DNA of 64,000 nt from Sphingomonas koreensis (lineage in GTDB: Bacteria > Pseudomonadota > Alphaproteobacteria > Sphingomonadales > Sphingomonadaceae). Positions 56,958 through 64,000 of this stretch are shown one piece after another; the stretch's first letter is position 1, and every line of letters starts with the position of its first letter. The DNA is taken from positions 992,001 through 1,056,000 of the forward strand of contig NZ_PGEN01000001.1 in NCBI RefSeq assembly GCF_002797435.1, written 5' to 3'. The position numbers and the translations under genes were made by a program. The notes under the pieces are model-generated. The model saw only the letters and a program-made list of their open reading frames with translations. It was not told the DNA's origin and made no database searches.

Positions 56958-57995
56958 ATGAACGTCGATCTGTTCGATTTCGAGTTGCCGCCCGAGCGCA
57001 TTGCGCTGCGCCCGGCGAGCCCGCGCGATTCGGCGCGGCTGCTGCTGCTCGACGGTGCGCTGACCGGGGATCGCAGCGTCGGCGATCTCCCCGCGCTGCT
57101 CGCGCCCGGCGACCTGCTCGTCTTCAACGACACCCGCGTCATCCCCGCCCAGCTCGAGGGCATGCGGGGAGAGGCGAAGATCGGCGCCACGCTGCACAAG
57201 CGCGAGGGGCCGCGCCACTGGATCGCCTTCATCCGCAACGCCAAGCGCCTGCGCACCGGCGAGACGATCGATTTCGGCAACGCCGTCACCGCCGTCGCCG
57301 AGGCGCGCCACGACGATGGCAGCTTCACCTTGTTCTTCCCCGGCGACGAGCCGGTCGAGCTGCTGCTCGAACGCGCCGGTCGGATGCCGCTCCCGCCCTA
57401 TATCGCCGCCAAGCGCCCGACCGATGCGCGCGACGCCGACGATTATCAGACGATGTTCGCGAACGAACCGGGCGCCGTCGCCGCGCCCACCGCCGCGCTG
57501 CACTTCACCCCCGGCCTCATGTCCGCGCTCGAAGCGGCTGGGATCGGGCACACCACCCTCACCCTCCATGTCGGCGCGGGCACCTTCCTGCCGGTCAAGG
57601 CCGAGGACACCGACGATCACCGGATGCACGCCGAATGGGGCCGCATCGATCCGGCCACGGCGGACAGGCTCAATGCCGTCCGCGCCGCCGGCGGGCGCGT
57701 CATCGCGGTCGGCACCACCAGCCTGCGGCTGATCGAAAGCGCCACCGGAGACGACGGCGTCATCCGCCCGTTCGAGGGCGACACCGCGATCTTCATCACA
57801 CCGGGCTATCGTTTCCGCGGCATCGACGGGCTCGTCACCAACTTCCATTTGCCGCGCTCGACCCTGTTCATGCTGGTCTCGGCATTGATGGGATTGGAGC
57901 GAATGCAGGCGGCCTATGCCCATGCTATTGCGGCGGGCTACCGCTTCTATAGCTATGGCGACGCCAGCCTGCTTTTGCCCGGAAAACCCGCATGA
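56958..57995 (+). CDS. queA: S-adenosylmethionine:tRNA ribosyltransferase-isomerase QueA
   Basis: QueA (345 aa) transfers the ribosyl moiety of SAM to preQ1 in tRNA, making epoxyqueuosine. It opens [20 protein letters not shown] and contains [29 protein letters not shown], and [18 protein letters not shown] near the end, all diagnostic. The stop overlaps the EF-hand gene start (ATGA at 57992). tgt, which inserts preQ1, lies 3.5 kb further on. Confidence 0.97.
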   Translation: MNVDLFDFELPPERIALRPASPRDSARLLLLDGALTGDRSVGDLPALLAPGDLLVFNDTRVIPAQLEGMRGEAKIGATLHKREGPRHWIAFIRNAKRLRTGETIDFGNAVTAVAEARHDDGSFTLFFPGDEPVELLLERAGRMPLPPYIAAKRPTDARDADDYQTMFANEPGAVAAPTAALHFTPGLMSALEAAGIGHTTLTLHVGAGTFLPVKAEDTDDHRMHAEWGRIDPATADRLNAVRAAGGRVIAVGTTSLRLIESATGDDGVIRPFEGDTAIFITPGYRFRGIDGLVTNFHLPRSTLFMLVSALMGLERMQAAYAHAIAAGYRFYSYGDASLLLPGKPA

Positions 57996-58483
57996 TCCTC
58001 TTCGCCGCCGCCCTGCTTGCAGCACAACAGCAGCCCGCCGCTCCCGGCGTGCCGCTCCAGCCCCCGCAGCCCGGCGCCGAACCGATCCCGCTGATGATCG
58101 CCGAGCCGGTGGCGATGGCGATCGCCGCCTTCGATGCCGACGGCGACGGCATCGTCGCCCGCGCGGAGTTCGACACAGGCGTGCGCAGGAGCTTCGACGC
58201 GGTGGCGAAGGGGCAAGCTTCGATCGGCTATATCCAGTTCGGCGACTGGTCGGAGCGTTGGCTGGGCAATCGCAACGCGCTGCCCAGCCCGTTCGAGGTC
58301 GATCAGGACGGCGACAACCGCATCAGCCTGGGCGAGCTTCAGGCGCGCTTCACCCTGTTCTTCACGCGCTTCGATCGCGACAAGAACGGCTCGATCGCCC
58401 GCAGCGAGCTGCTCACCACGCGCCCGGTGCCGCAACCCGGCGGCCGCCCGGGTGAGAAGGACGACCGCCGCAAGCGTCGTTAG
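57992..58483 (+). CDS. EF-hand calcium-binding protein (163 aa)
   Basis: Three EF-hand loops are visible: [26 protein letters not shown] and [13 protein letters not shown]. The first two keep the Asp/Asp/Asp-Gly/Glu ligand pattern; the third is also close. The N-terminus [14 protein letters not shown] may act as a signal peptide. The C-terminus is basic and Arg/Lys-rich. It is coupled to queA by a 4-base overlap. Sphingomonads have several such short calcium proteins, and a link to tRNA modification is not implied. It is followed by a strong inverted repeat. Confidence 0.88.
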   Translation: MILFAAALLAAQQQPAAPGVPLQPPQPGAEPIPLMIAEPVAMAIAAFDADGDGIVARAEFDTGVRRSFDAVAKGQASIGYIQFGDWSERWLGNRNALPSPFEVDQDGDNRISLGELQARFTLFFTRFDRDKNGSIARSELLTTRPVPQPGGRPGEKDDRRKRR

Positions 58484-58492
58484 GGTTCAATG

Positions 58493-58574
58493 GCGGCACC
58501 GGCCCGCTCCCCACCCGGCCACCCATTTCAGTGTATCTTGATGGGTGGCCGGGTGGGGAGCGGGCCGGTGCCGC
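58493..58574. repeat. 34-bp perfect inverted repeat between convergent genes
   Basis: Arms 58493-58526 and 58541-58574 are exact reverse complements (GCGGCACCGGCCCGCTCCCC and so on), separated by a 14-base AT-richer loop. The structure lies between the stops of the EF-hand gene and the TipA-type regulator. It could end transcription in both directions by Rho-dependent or structural means. It lacks U-runs on either side. Confidence 0.93.
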
Positions 58575-58604
58575 GATTCAGCGAAGCTGAATCCCACTCA
58601 ACGC

Positions 58605-59357
58605 CTACAGCGAACGATCGGCGTAGATCGCCATTGCCTCGGCGATGAAGTCCGCCGTGCCCGGCAATGCGCCATCGTCATAGGTTCCCCGGAACTCGGG
58701 ATTCTCGACATAGAAACGGCCCAGCCCCGCGAACGCCTTCGCGTCCGGGATCCAGCTATGGCAGACCCAGGCATAATGGCGCGCGGTCACCGCCTGCGCG
58801 GCATCCGATCCCGGCTCCGCCCCCTCGGCGAACAGCCGCTGGAAATCGCTGCGGATCGCCTCCATCTCGGCCTGGATCGCCGCGACCTTCTCCTTGGAAA
58901 AGCTTCGCGCCTTGACCTGCGCCGCGTTCACCGCCTCCTCGCCCCAGAAATGCTTCGCCTCCCGCTCCCAGCGTTCGCGGGTCTCGGGCGCGATGCCTGC
59001 ATAATAGTCGCTGTCTGCCATTGTCTCATCCTTTTCGAGCGATGCGATCGTGCGGTCGATCGTGCGGATGAGGTCGCGATACTGGTCGATCCGCGCCGCC
59101 AGTGCGGTGCGATGCCCCTTGAGGGCCGTCAGCGGATCGAAGCGGGGATCGTCGAGGATCGAACCGATCTCGCCGAGCGCCATCCCCAGTTCGCGATAGA
59201 ACAGGATCTGCTGCAGCCGCAGCAATTCCGTCCGGCCGTAATAGCGATAGCCATTGGCCCCGACATGCGCCGGCTTGAGCAGGCCGATCGCATCATAGTG
59301 ATGGAGCGTGCGCACGCTGATACGCGCCGCCTTCGCCACCTGCCTTACCGTTCGCAT
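58605..59357 (-). CDS. MerR-family regulator with TipAS antibiotic-recognition domain (250 aa)
   Basis: Residues 1-70 are a MerR HTH (RTVRQVAKAARISVRTLHHY, GYRYYGRTELLRLQQIL). A coiled-coil dimer helix follows (RIDQYRDLIRTIDRTIASLE). Residues 120-245 resemble TipAS, the albicidin/thiopeptide-binding domain (HFWGEEAVNAAQVKARSF, WIPDAKAFAGLGRFY). It binds a promoter as a dimer and activates transcription on drug binding. It is divergent from the CDF exporter gene with 175 bases between starts. A start six codons upstream (59375) is possible. Confidence 0.9.
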   Translation of the reverse strand: MRTVRQVAKAARISVRTLHHYDAIGLLKPAHVGANGYRYYGRTELLRLQQILFYRELGMALGEIGSILDDPRFDPLTALKGHRTALAARIDQYRDLIRTIDRTIASLEKDETMADSDYYAGIAPETRERWEREAKHFWGEEAVNAAQVKARSFSKEKVAAIQAEMEAIRSDFQRLFAEGAEPGSDAAQAVTARHYAWVCHSWIPDAKAFAGLGRFYVENPEFRGTYDDGALPGTADFIAEAMAIYADRSL

Positions 59358-59532
59358 GCCGTTCCTCATCTTCACGCGAATCGCCCTATCGGGGATGACG
59401 CAGCGTCAGGGTCAAGCCCCGCGCGACTGGATGACGACCTGGCCTGAATTCACCTTGTTTGACCCTGGCTCGGCTGCCCGCGATTTGCATCTTCAGTGTC
59501 CTAGCATCACATGGCACCCAGCGGTTAAGGTC

Positions 59533-60528
59533 ATGCCCATGCACGGTTCGCACAACCATTCCGGCCATTCGCACGCGGGACACAGCCACGCCCCGGCCGA
59601 TTTCGGCCGCGCCTTCGCGATCGGCACCGCACTCAACCTCGCCTTCGTGCTGGTCGAGGGGATGGCCGGCATCGTCACCGGATCGATGGCGCTGCTCGCC
59701 GACGCCGGGCACAATCTCTCCGACGTTCTCGGACTGCTGATCGCATGGGGCGGCGCCGAACTCGCCAAGCGCCCCGCCTCGCGCCGCTTCACCTATGGCC
59801 TCAGCAGTTCGACGATCCTCGCCGCGCTCGCCAATGCCGTGCTGCTGCTGTTCGCGGTCGGCGCGATCGCGCTCGAGGCGGTGCAGCGTTTCCAGGATCC
59901 GCCGCCCGTCGCCGGCCTCACCGTGATGATCGTCGCCGGGATCGGCATCCTCATCAACGGCGCGACCGCCTTCATGTTCATGCGCGGGCGTGCGGGCGAT
60001 ATCAACATTCGCGGCGCCTATCTCCACATGGTCGCCGACGCCGCGGTATCGGCGGGCGTGGTGCTGGGCGGCGGTCTGATCCTGCTCACCAACGCGTCCT
60101 GGATCGACCCGGCGATCAGCCTCGTCATCGTCGCGGTGATCCTGTGGAGCACCTGGGGGTTGCTGCGCGATTCGGTGACGATGGCGCTCCATGCCGTTCC
60201 GGCCGGAATCGATCCGGAGAAGGTCGAGGACATGCTCGCGACGCTTCCAGGCGTCACCCGCGTCCACGATCTCCACATCTGGCCGATGAGCACGACCGAA
60301 TCGGCGCTCACCGCACATCTGCTGATCCCCGGCGGCCACCCGGGCGACGCATTCCTAGACGATGTCCAGCACCGGCTCGAGCATGATTTCGGGATCGGCC
60401 ACGCCACGCTTCAGATCGAGGTTGGCGACGGCGATCCGTGCCGGCTCCACAACGGGCACGGGCACAAACAGGGGCACGGCAATCACCAGCATGACGATCA
60501 CGATCACGACGGCCACAGCCATGGCTGA
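59533..60528 (+). CDS. CDF-family cation (zinc-type) efflux transporter with His-rich termini (331 aa)
   Basis: Six transmembrane segments are expected. The zinc-site motif is ADAGHNLSDVLGL with a second HMVADAAVSAG; these match the ZitB/CzcD HxxxD pattern. The N-terminus is His-rich (HNHSGHSHAGHSHA) and so is the C-terminus (GHGNHQHDDHDHDGHSHG), which may buffer or sense metal. It exports Zn2+ (perhaps Co2+ or Cd2+) from cytoplasm to periplasm. ATG 59533 is favoured; 59539 is possible. The stop lies inside the next gene's start (8-base overlap). Confidence 0.92.
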   Translation: MPMHGSHNHSGHSHAGHSHAPADFGRAFAIGTALNLAFVLVEGMAGIVTGSMALLADAGHNLSDVLGLLIAWGGAELAKRPASRRFTYGLSSSTILAALANAVLLLFAVGAIALEAVQRFQDPPPVAGLTVMIVAGIGILINGATAFMFMRGRAGDINIRGAYLHMVADAAVSAGVVLGGGLILLTNASWIDPAISLVIVAVILWSTWGLLRDSVTMALHAVPAGIDPEKVEDMLATLPGVTRVHDLHIWPMSTTESALTAHLLIPGGHPGDAFLDDVQHRLEHDFGIGHATLQIEVGDGDPCRLHNGHGHKQGHGNHQHDDHDHDGHSHG

Positions 60529-61180
60529 ACCGGGTCCGCCGCCGCGGCTCGTGATCTTCGACTTCGACGGCACCCTGTCCGACAGCGGGGGGTGGTTCCT
60601 GTCGATCCTCGACCATCTTGCGGACCGCTACGGCTTCCGGCGCGTGGGCACGCACGAGGTCGAATCGCTGCGCCGGATGCCGACGCAGGCGGTGATCCGC
60701 CACATCGGCGTGCCGCGCTGGAAACTGCCCTTCATCGCCCGCTATGTCCGCCGTCTGTTCGGCCGCCACGCGCATCAGGTCCAGCTGTTCGATGGCGTGC
60801 CGGAAATGCTCGCGGCGATCCAGGCCGCCGGCATCCGCATTGCCGTCGTCACCTCGAACAGCGAAGCCAATGCCCGCGCCGTGCTCGGCCCGGACAATGC
60901 CGCCCGCATCAGCTGGTGGGCCTGCGGCGCATCGCTGTTCGGCAAGGCGCCCAAGTTCCGCAAGGTGCTCAAGGCCAGCGGCATCCCGCCGCATCAGGCC
61001 CTGTCGATCGGCGACGAGACGCGCGATATCGACGCGGCGCGTGATACCGGCGTCCGGGCGGGCGCAGCGCTATGGGGCTATGCCAGCCCCGACGCGCTCG
61101 TCCATCTCGATCCCGATATCGCCTTCGCCGGTCCGCGGGCGGTGATCGACCATCTCGGTTCAACCAAGGTGGACGGCTAG
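60521..61180 (+). CDS. HAD-family hydrolase (219 aa)
   Basis: HAD motif I is VIFDFDGTLSDS, motif II VVTSNSEANA, the Lys is in LFGKAPKFRKVLK and motif IV is SIGDETRDIDAARDTG. The cap domain of about 80 residues puts it in subclass I, with phosphoglycolate phosphatase-like members. The ATG overlaps the CDF stop by 8 bases, so translation is coupled, though the pair is not an obvious pathway. The end overlaps the convergent cupin gene by 21 bases. The substrate is unknown. Confidence 0.9.
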   Translation: MAEPGPPPRLVIFDFDGTLSDSGGWFLSILDHLADRYGFRRVGTHEVESLRRMPTQAVIRHIGVPRWKLPFIARYVRRLFGRHAHQVQLFDGVPEMLAAIQAAGIRIAVVTSNSEANARAVLGPDNAARISWWACGASLFGKAPKFRKVLKASGIPPHQALSIGDETRDIDAARDTGVRAGAALWGYASPDALVHLDPDIAFAGPRAVIDHLGSTKVDG

Positions 61181-61483
61181 CCACACGGTCGGCGTATCGG
61201 TTCGCGTCACCCAGTGCCGCGTGCCGCCCGGGATCAGCAGATGATCGCCCGGCGCCAACGCCACTTCGTCACCTCCCTCCAGCCGGATCGCCGCGCTTCC
61301 GGCCAGCACCACCACCCATTCATCCGCATCCTGCACGAAGGGCCGGTCCTCGGGCGTCGCCTGCCCGCCCGACACGATCCGCTCGATCCGCACCCCCGGC
61401 CGGTCGAGCAGTGCGGTGAATACCTCGCCCGCCACGGTGGACGGCAATGGCGCGAACAGGTTGGCGATACGGGGCTGGTCCAT
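61160..61483 (-). CDS. Cupin-domain protein (107 aa)
   Basis: A single cupin barrel: [20 protein letters not shown] and [26 protein letters not shown]. The second motif (G-D-H-L-x-I-P-x-G-x-x-H) is well preserved. The first metal-binding His pair is replaced (DADEW), so metal binding is uncertain. It resembles the phosphoribosylaminoimidazole carboxylase-like single-domain cupins. It starts at 61483, divergent from tgt by 45 bases. No function can be assigned. Confidence 0.85.
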   Translation of the reverse strand: MDQPRIANLFAPLPSTVAGEVFTALLDRPGVRIERIVSGGQATPEDRPFVQDADEWVVVLAGSAAIRLEGGDEVALAPGDHLLIPGGTRHWVTRTDTPTVWLAVHLG

Positions 61484-61528
61484 GCGGAATGTGTTGCGTC
61501 CTTCGCGGCGAAGGTCAAAGGGCAGCGG

Positions 61529-62656
61529 ATGCCCCGTTTCGACTTCACCATCCACGCTACCGACGGCAAGGCGCGCACCGGCACGATCGCGATGCAGCGC
61601 GGCGAGATCCGCACCCCCGCCTTCATGCCCGTCGGCACCGCTGCCACCGTAAAGGCGATGAAGCCGCAGGACGTCCGCGCCTCGGGCGCCGACATCCTGC
61701 TCGGCAACACCTATCATTTGATGCTCCGCCCCGGCGCCGAGCGCGTCGACCGGCTCGGCGGGCTGCACGGCTTCATGGGCTGGGACCGTCCGATCCTCAC
61801 CGACAGCGGCGGCTATCAGGTGATGAGCCTGTCCGAGCTGACCAAGCGCAGCGAGGAAGGCATCGTCTTCAAGTCGCATCTCGACGGCACGCGCCACATG
61901 CTCAGCCCCGAGCGGTCGATGGAGATCCAGCGGCTGCTCGGCTCGAACATCGTCATGGCGTTCGACGAACTGGTTCCGACCACCTCGACGCGCGAGGTGC
62001 AGGCCGCAGCGATGGAGCGCTCGATGCGCTGGGCCAGGCGTTCGCGCCAGGGCTTCGACGCCGGCGGTGCACATGCGCAGAACAACGCGCTGTTCGGTAT
62101 CCAGCAGGGCGCATTGGACGAGGGGTTGCGCAAGGCCAGCGCCGACGCGCTGCTCGACATCGGCTTCGACGGCTATGCCGTGGGCGGCCTTGCAGTCGGT
62201 GAGGGACAGGAAGCGATGTTCGCTTGTCTCGACTATGCGCCGGGCCAGCTCGACCCCGCCAAGCCCCGCTATCTGATGGGCGTCGGCAAGCCCGACGACA
62301 TCGTCGGCGCGGTCGAGCGCGGGATCGACATGTTCGACTGCGTCCTCCCCACCCGCTCGGGCCGCACCGGGCAGGCCTTTACCCGGCAAGGGCCGATCAA
62401 CATCCGCAACGCGAAGTTTGCCGAGGATCAGGGGCCGCTCGACCCGGCCTGTGCCTGCCCGACCTGCGGCACCTTCACGCGCGCCTATGTCCACCACCTC
62501 GTCCGCGCGGGCGAGATCCTCGGCGCGATGCTGATGACCGAGCATAATCTGTGGTTCTATCAGGCGCTGATGGCCGATCTGCGCGCCGCGATCGGGCAAG
62601 GCCGGCTCACCGCCTTCGCGAACGATTTCCGTGCTACCTATTATGGCAAAGGCTGA
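61529..62656 (+). CDS. tgt: Queuine/preQ1 tRNA-guanine transglycosylase
   Basis: Tgt (375 aa) exchanges G34 for preQ1 in GUN-anticodon tRNAs. The nucleophile and base-binding regions are [12 protein letters not shown] and [14 protein letters not shown]. The zinc site is [17 protein letters not shown] (C-x-C-x-x-C and His). ATG 61529 ([18 protein letters not shown]) has weak GGCAGCGG upstream. It completes, with queA 3.5 kb away, the preQ1-to-epoxyqueuosine step in this window. Confidence 0.97.
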   Translation: MPRFDFTIHATDGKARTGTIAMQRGEIRTPAFMPVGTAATVKAMKPQDVRASGADILLGNTYHLMLRPGAERVDRLGGLHGFMGWDRPILTDSGGYQVMSLSELTKRSEEGIVFKSHLDGTRHMLSPERSMEIQRLLGSNIVMAFDELVPTTSTREVQAAAMERSMRWARRSRQGFDAGGAHAQNNALFGIQQGALDEGLRKASADALLDIGFDGYAVGGLAVGEGQEAMFACLDYAPGQLDPAKPRYLMGVGKPDDIVGAVERGIDMFDCVLPTRSGRTGQAFTRQGPINIRNAKFAEDQGPLDPACACPTCGTFTRAYVHHLVRAGEILGAMLMTEHNLWFYQALMADLRAAIGQGRLTAFANDFRATYYGKG

Positions 62657-62706
62657 TTGCGCCGCTGGCTCCGGAGTCTTACTCCTGTGAAACAGAGGAG
62701 TATCCA

Positions 62707-62916
62707 GTGACCGACCAACGCGACGACCAGGACGAAATCGCCAACGAAATCACCGCCGCCGCCCGCGCAGCGCGGGAGACCGCCGAGCGCGCAGAAGGCA
62801 CGCGCAAGCCCGGCGAAGGCAAGAAGTGGCCGCTCGGCAAGATCGGTATCGGCATCGGTTCCGCCGCTCTCGCCGCCGCGGTGATCTACGCCGCGCGCAA
62901 CCGCAAGAAAGACTGA
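62707..62916 (+). CDS. Small membrane protein with acidic N-terminal domain (69 aa)
   Basis: GTG 62707 follows GAGGAG at 62696-62701. The protein begins with about 40 charged residues (TDQRDDQDEIANEITAAARA) and ends in one transmembrane segment (IGIGIGSAALAAAVIYAA) and a basic RNRKKD tail. The acidic part inside with a C-terminal basic end suggests a tail-anchored protein. It is not recognised further. It lies 50 bases after tgt and 27 before the protease gene. Confidence 0.7.
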   Translation: MTDQRDDQDEIANEITAAARAARETAERAEGTRKPGEGKKWPLGKIGIGIGSAALAAAVIYAARNRKKD

Positions 62917-62943
62917 CCCCCTCCCTCCAGACCGGAGACCCGA

Positions 62944-64000
62944 ATGCGCCTGACCCGCACCGCGCTGTACCTGAGCGCCGCCCTGCTTCCCTTCGCCGCA
63001 CATGCGCAGGACGCCGCCCCGGCACCCGCGAAGGAGATCAAGGTCGCGCCGCTCGCCTATACCGAGCGCACCCTGCCCAACGGGCTCAAGGTGTACGCGA
63101 TCCGCGACACCTCGACCGCCAATGTTTCGGTCCAGGTCTGGTACGATGTCGGCAGCAAGGATGACCCGGCGGGCAAGTCGGGCTTCGCCCACATGTTCGA
63201 GCATCTGATGTTCAAGGGTACGAAGAACCTGGTCGACGAGCAGATGGACCGGCTGACCGAGGATGTCGGCGGGTACAACAACGCCTCGACCAACTCGGAC
63301 TACACCAATTACTTCGAAGTGGTTCCGGCCAACCACCTCGAACGCCTGCTGTTCGCCGAGGCCGATCGCATGGCGAGCCTGGTGGTCAGCGAGAAGGTGT
63401 TCGCGAGCGAGCGCGACGTGGTGAAGGAGGAACTGCGCAACCGCGTCCTCGCCTCCCCCTATGGCAAGCTCTTCTACATCTACTTCCCGAACATCTCCTA
63501 TTCGACTCACCCCTATGCCCGCCCCGGTATCGGCAGCATCGAGGATCTCGACGCCGCGACGATCGGCGACATCCGCGCCTTCCACGCGACCTATTACCGG
63601 CCGGACAATGCCGTTCTGGTGGTCGCAGGGAATTTCGACCCGGCTCAGCTGGACAAATGGGTAGACAAATACTTCGCCGGAATCGCCAGGCCCAACCGCC
63701 CGATCCCGCGGGTCACCGTCGCCGAGCCGCCGCGCACAACCGCAACGCGCCAGACGGTCTATGAGGCGAACACGCCGCTCCCGGCGGTGCTGCTGAGCTA
63801 CCAGCTTCCGCCTGACAATGATCCCGATACGCCCGCGCTCGCGGTGCTTGACGGCATCCTGTCGGGGGGCGAGAATTCGCGGCTCTATCGCAACCTCGTC
63901 TATCGCGATCAGTTGGCGGCGCAGGCCGACACCTTCCTCGACACGCGCCAGTCGACCGGTTCCTACGCAATGTACGCGATCCTCGCCGGCGGCAAATCGG
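62944..64000 (+). CDS. M16 family zinc metalloprotease, N-terminal part (truncated by window end)
   Basis: A signal peptide (MRLTRTALYLSAALLPFAAH, cleavage near AQDA) is followed by an M16 peptidase domain. The inverted zinc motif HxxEH is H83-M-F-E86-H87 (GFAHMFEHLMFKG), and the distal Glu is likely in VVKEELRN. The second inactive half should follow outside the window: the frame is open at base 64000, 352 residues in. Such exported proteases of about 950 aa in sphingomonads are of the PqqL/pitrilysin type and act in the periplasm. Confidence 0.93.
   Translation, partial: MRLTRTALYLSAALLPFAAHAQDAAPAPAKEIKVAPLAYTERTLPNGLKVYAIRDTSTANVSVQVWYDVGSKDDPAGKSGFAHMFEHLMFKGTKNLVDEQMDRLTEDVGGYNNASTNSDYTNYFEVVPANHLERLLFAEADRMASLVVSEKVFASERDVVKEELRNRVLASPYGKLFYIYFPNISYSTHPYARPGIGSIEDLDAATIGDIRAFHATYYRPDNAVLVVAGNFDPAQLDKWVDKYFAGIARPNRPIPRVTVAEPPRTTATRQTVYEANTPLPAVLLSYQLPPDNDPDTPALAVLDGILSGGENSRLYRNLVYRDQLAAQADTFLDTRQSTGSYAMYAILAGGKS

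Overview
The window looks like chromosomal DNA of a sphingomonad alphaproteobacterium (Sphingomonas or a close relative). The grounds are high GC with strong third-position G/C bias, an F1 ATP synthase operon without the Fo genes, long TonB-dependent receptors, a GC-rich repeat family of the sphingomonad type, and protein sequences that read as sphingomonad throughout. No tRNA, rRNA or CRISPR array was recognised. Gene identities come from motif and family recognition by eye, not from searches.

Layout. 1-1336 is the 3' part of mfd. 1337 to about 3500 is a lower-GC accessory stretch: an HNH-type nuclease-like gene, a second decayed copy of the mfd 3' end (2411-2551), and a small membrane protein gene. 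3530-6751 holds a GAF protein, a DEAD-box RNA helicase and a secreted protein. 6986-13139 is the F1 operon atpH-atpA-atpG-[lipoprotein]-atpD-[periplasmic protein]-atpC, ending in a terminator. 13215-19761 holds a DUF6265 protein, an AraC regulator, a CpaF ATPase, a retropepsin/PDZ protein, an exported methyltransferase-like protein and an exported amidohydrolase. 19799-22627 is a PHA locus (phaR, a short synthase-like protein, an acetyl-CoA acetyltransferase). 22845-27184 is a TonB receptor followed by a Sel1/prolyl-4-hydroxylase protein. 27218-33470 holds a small secreted protein, alanine racemase, an MFS carrier, an FAD oxidoreductase and a cation/proton antiporter.

33483-39128 (minus strand) is a methionine/one-carbon operon: an ArsR-methyltransferase regulator, metF, and methionine synthase split into two genes. 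A perfect 22-bp palindrome lies 10 bp before the regulator gene. 39258-41179 pairs a glycosyltransferase with a metallophosphoesterase in the arrangement known for phosphate-sparing lipid remodelling (PlcP/Agt). Next come a GST, an esterase/EreA-like fusion, a quinone reductase, a DUF1192 protein, ClpA, a membrane diguanylate cyclase and an acyl-CoA ligase. 52058-52936 is a second lower-GC patch carrying an orphan Imm53-type immunity gene. The end of the window is housekeeping: aldehyde dehydrogenase, xseB-ispA, coaD, a cyclophilin, queA, an EF-hand protein, a TipA-type MerR regulator, a CDF zinc exporter with a HAD phosphatase, a cupin, tgt, a small membrane protein and a truncated M16 protease.

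The most unusual features are the insertion at the mfd 3' end with a duplicated mfd tail, the two exported-protein genes inside the atp operon, the regulator/operator of the split metH operon, the orphan Imm53 gene, and a 34-bp perfect inverted repeat between convergent genes.
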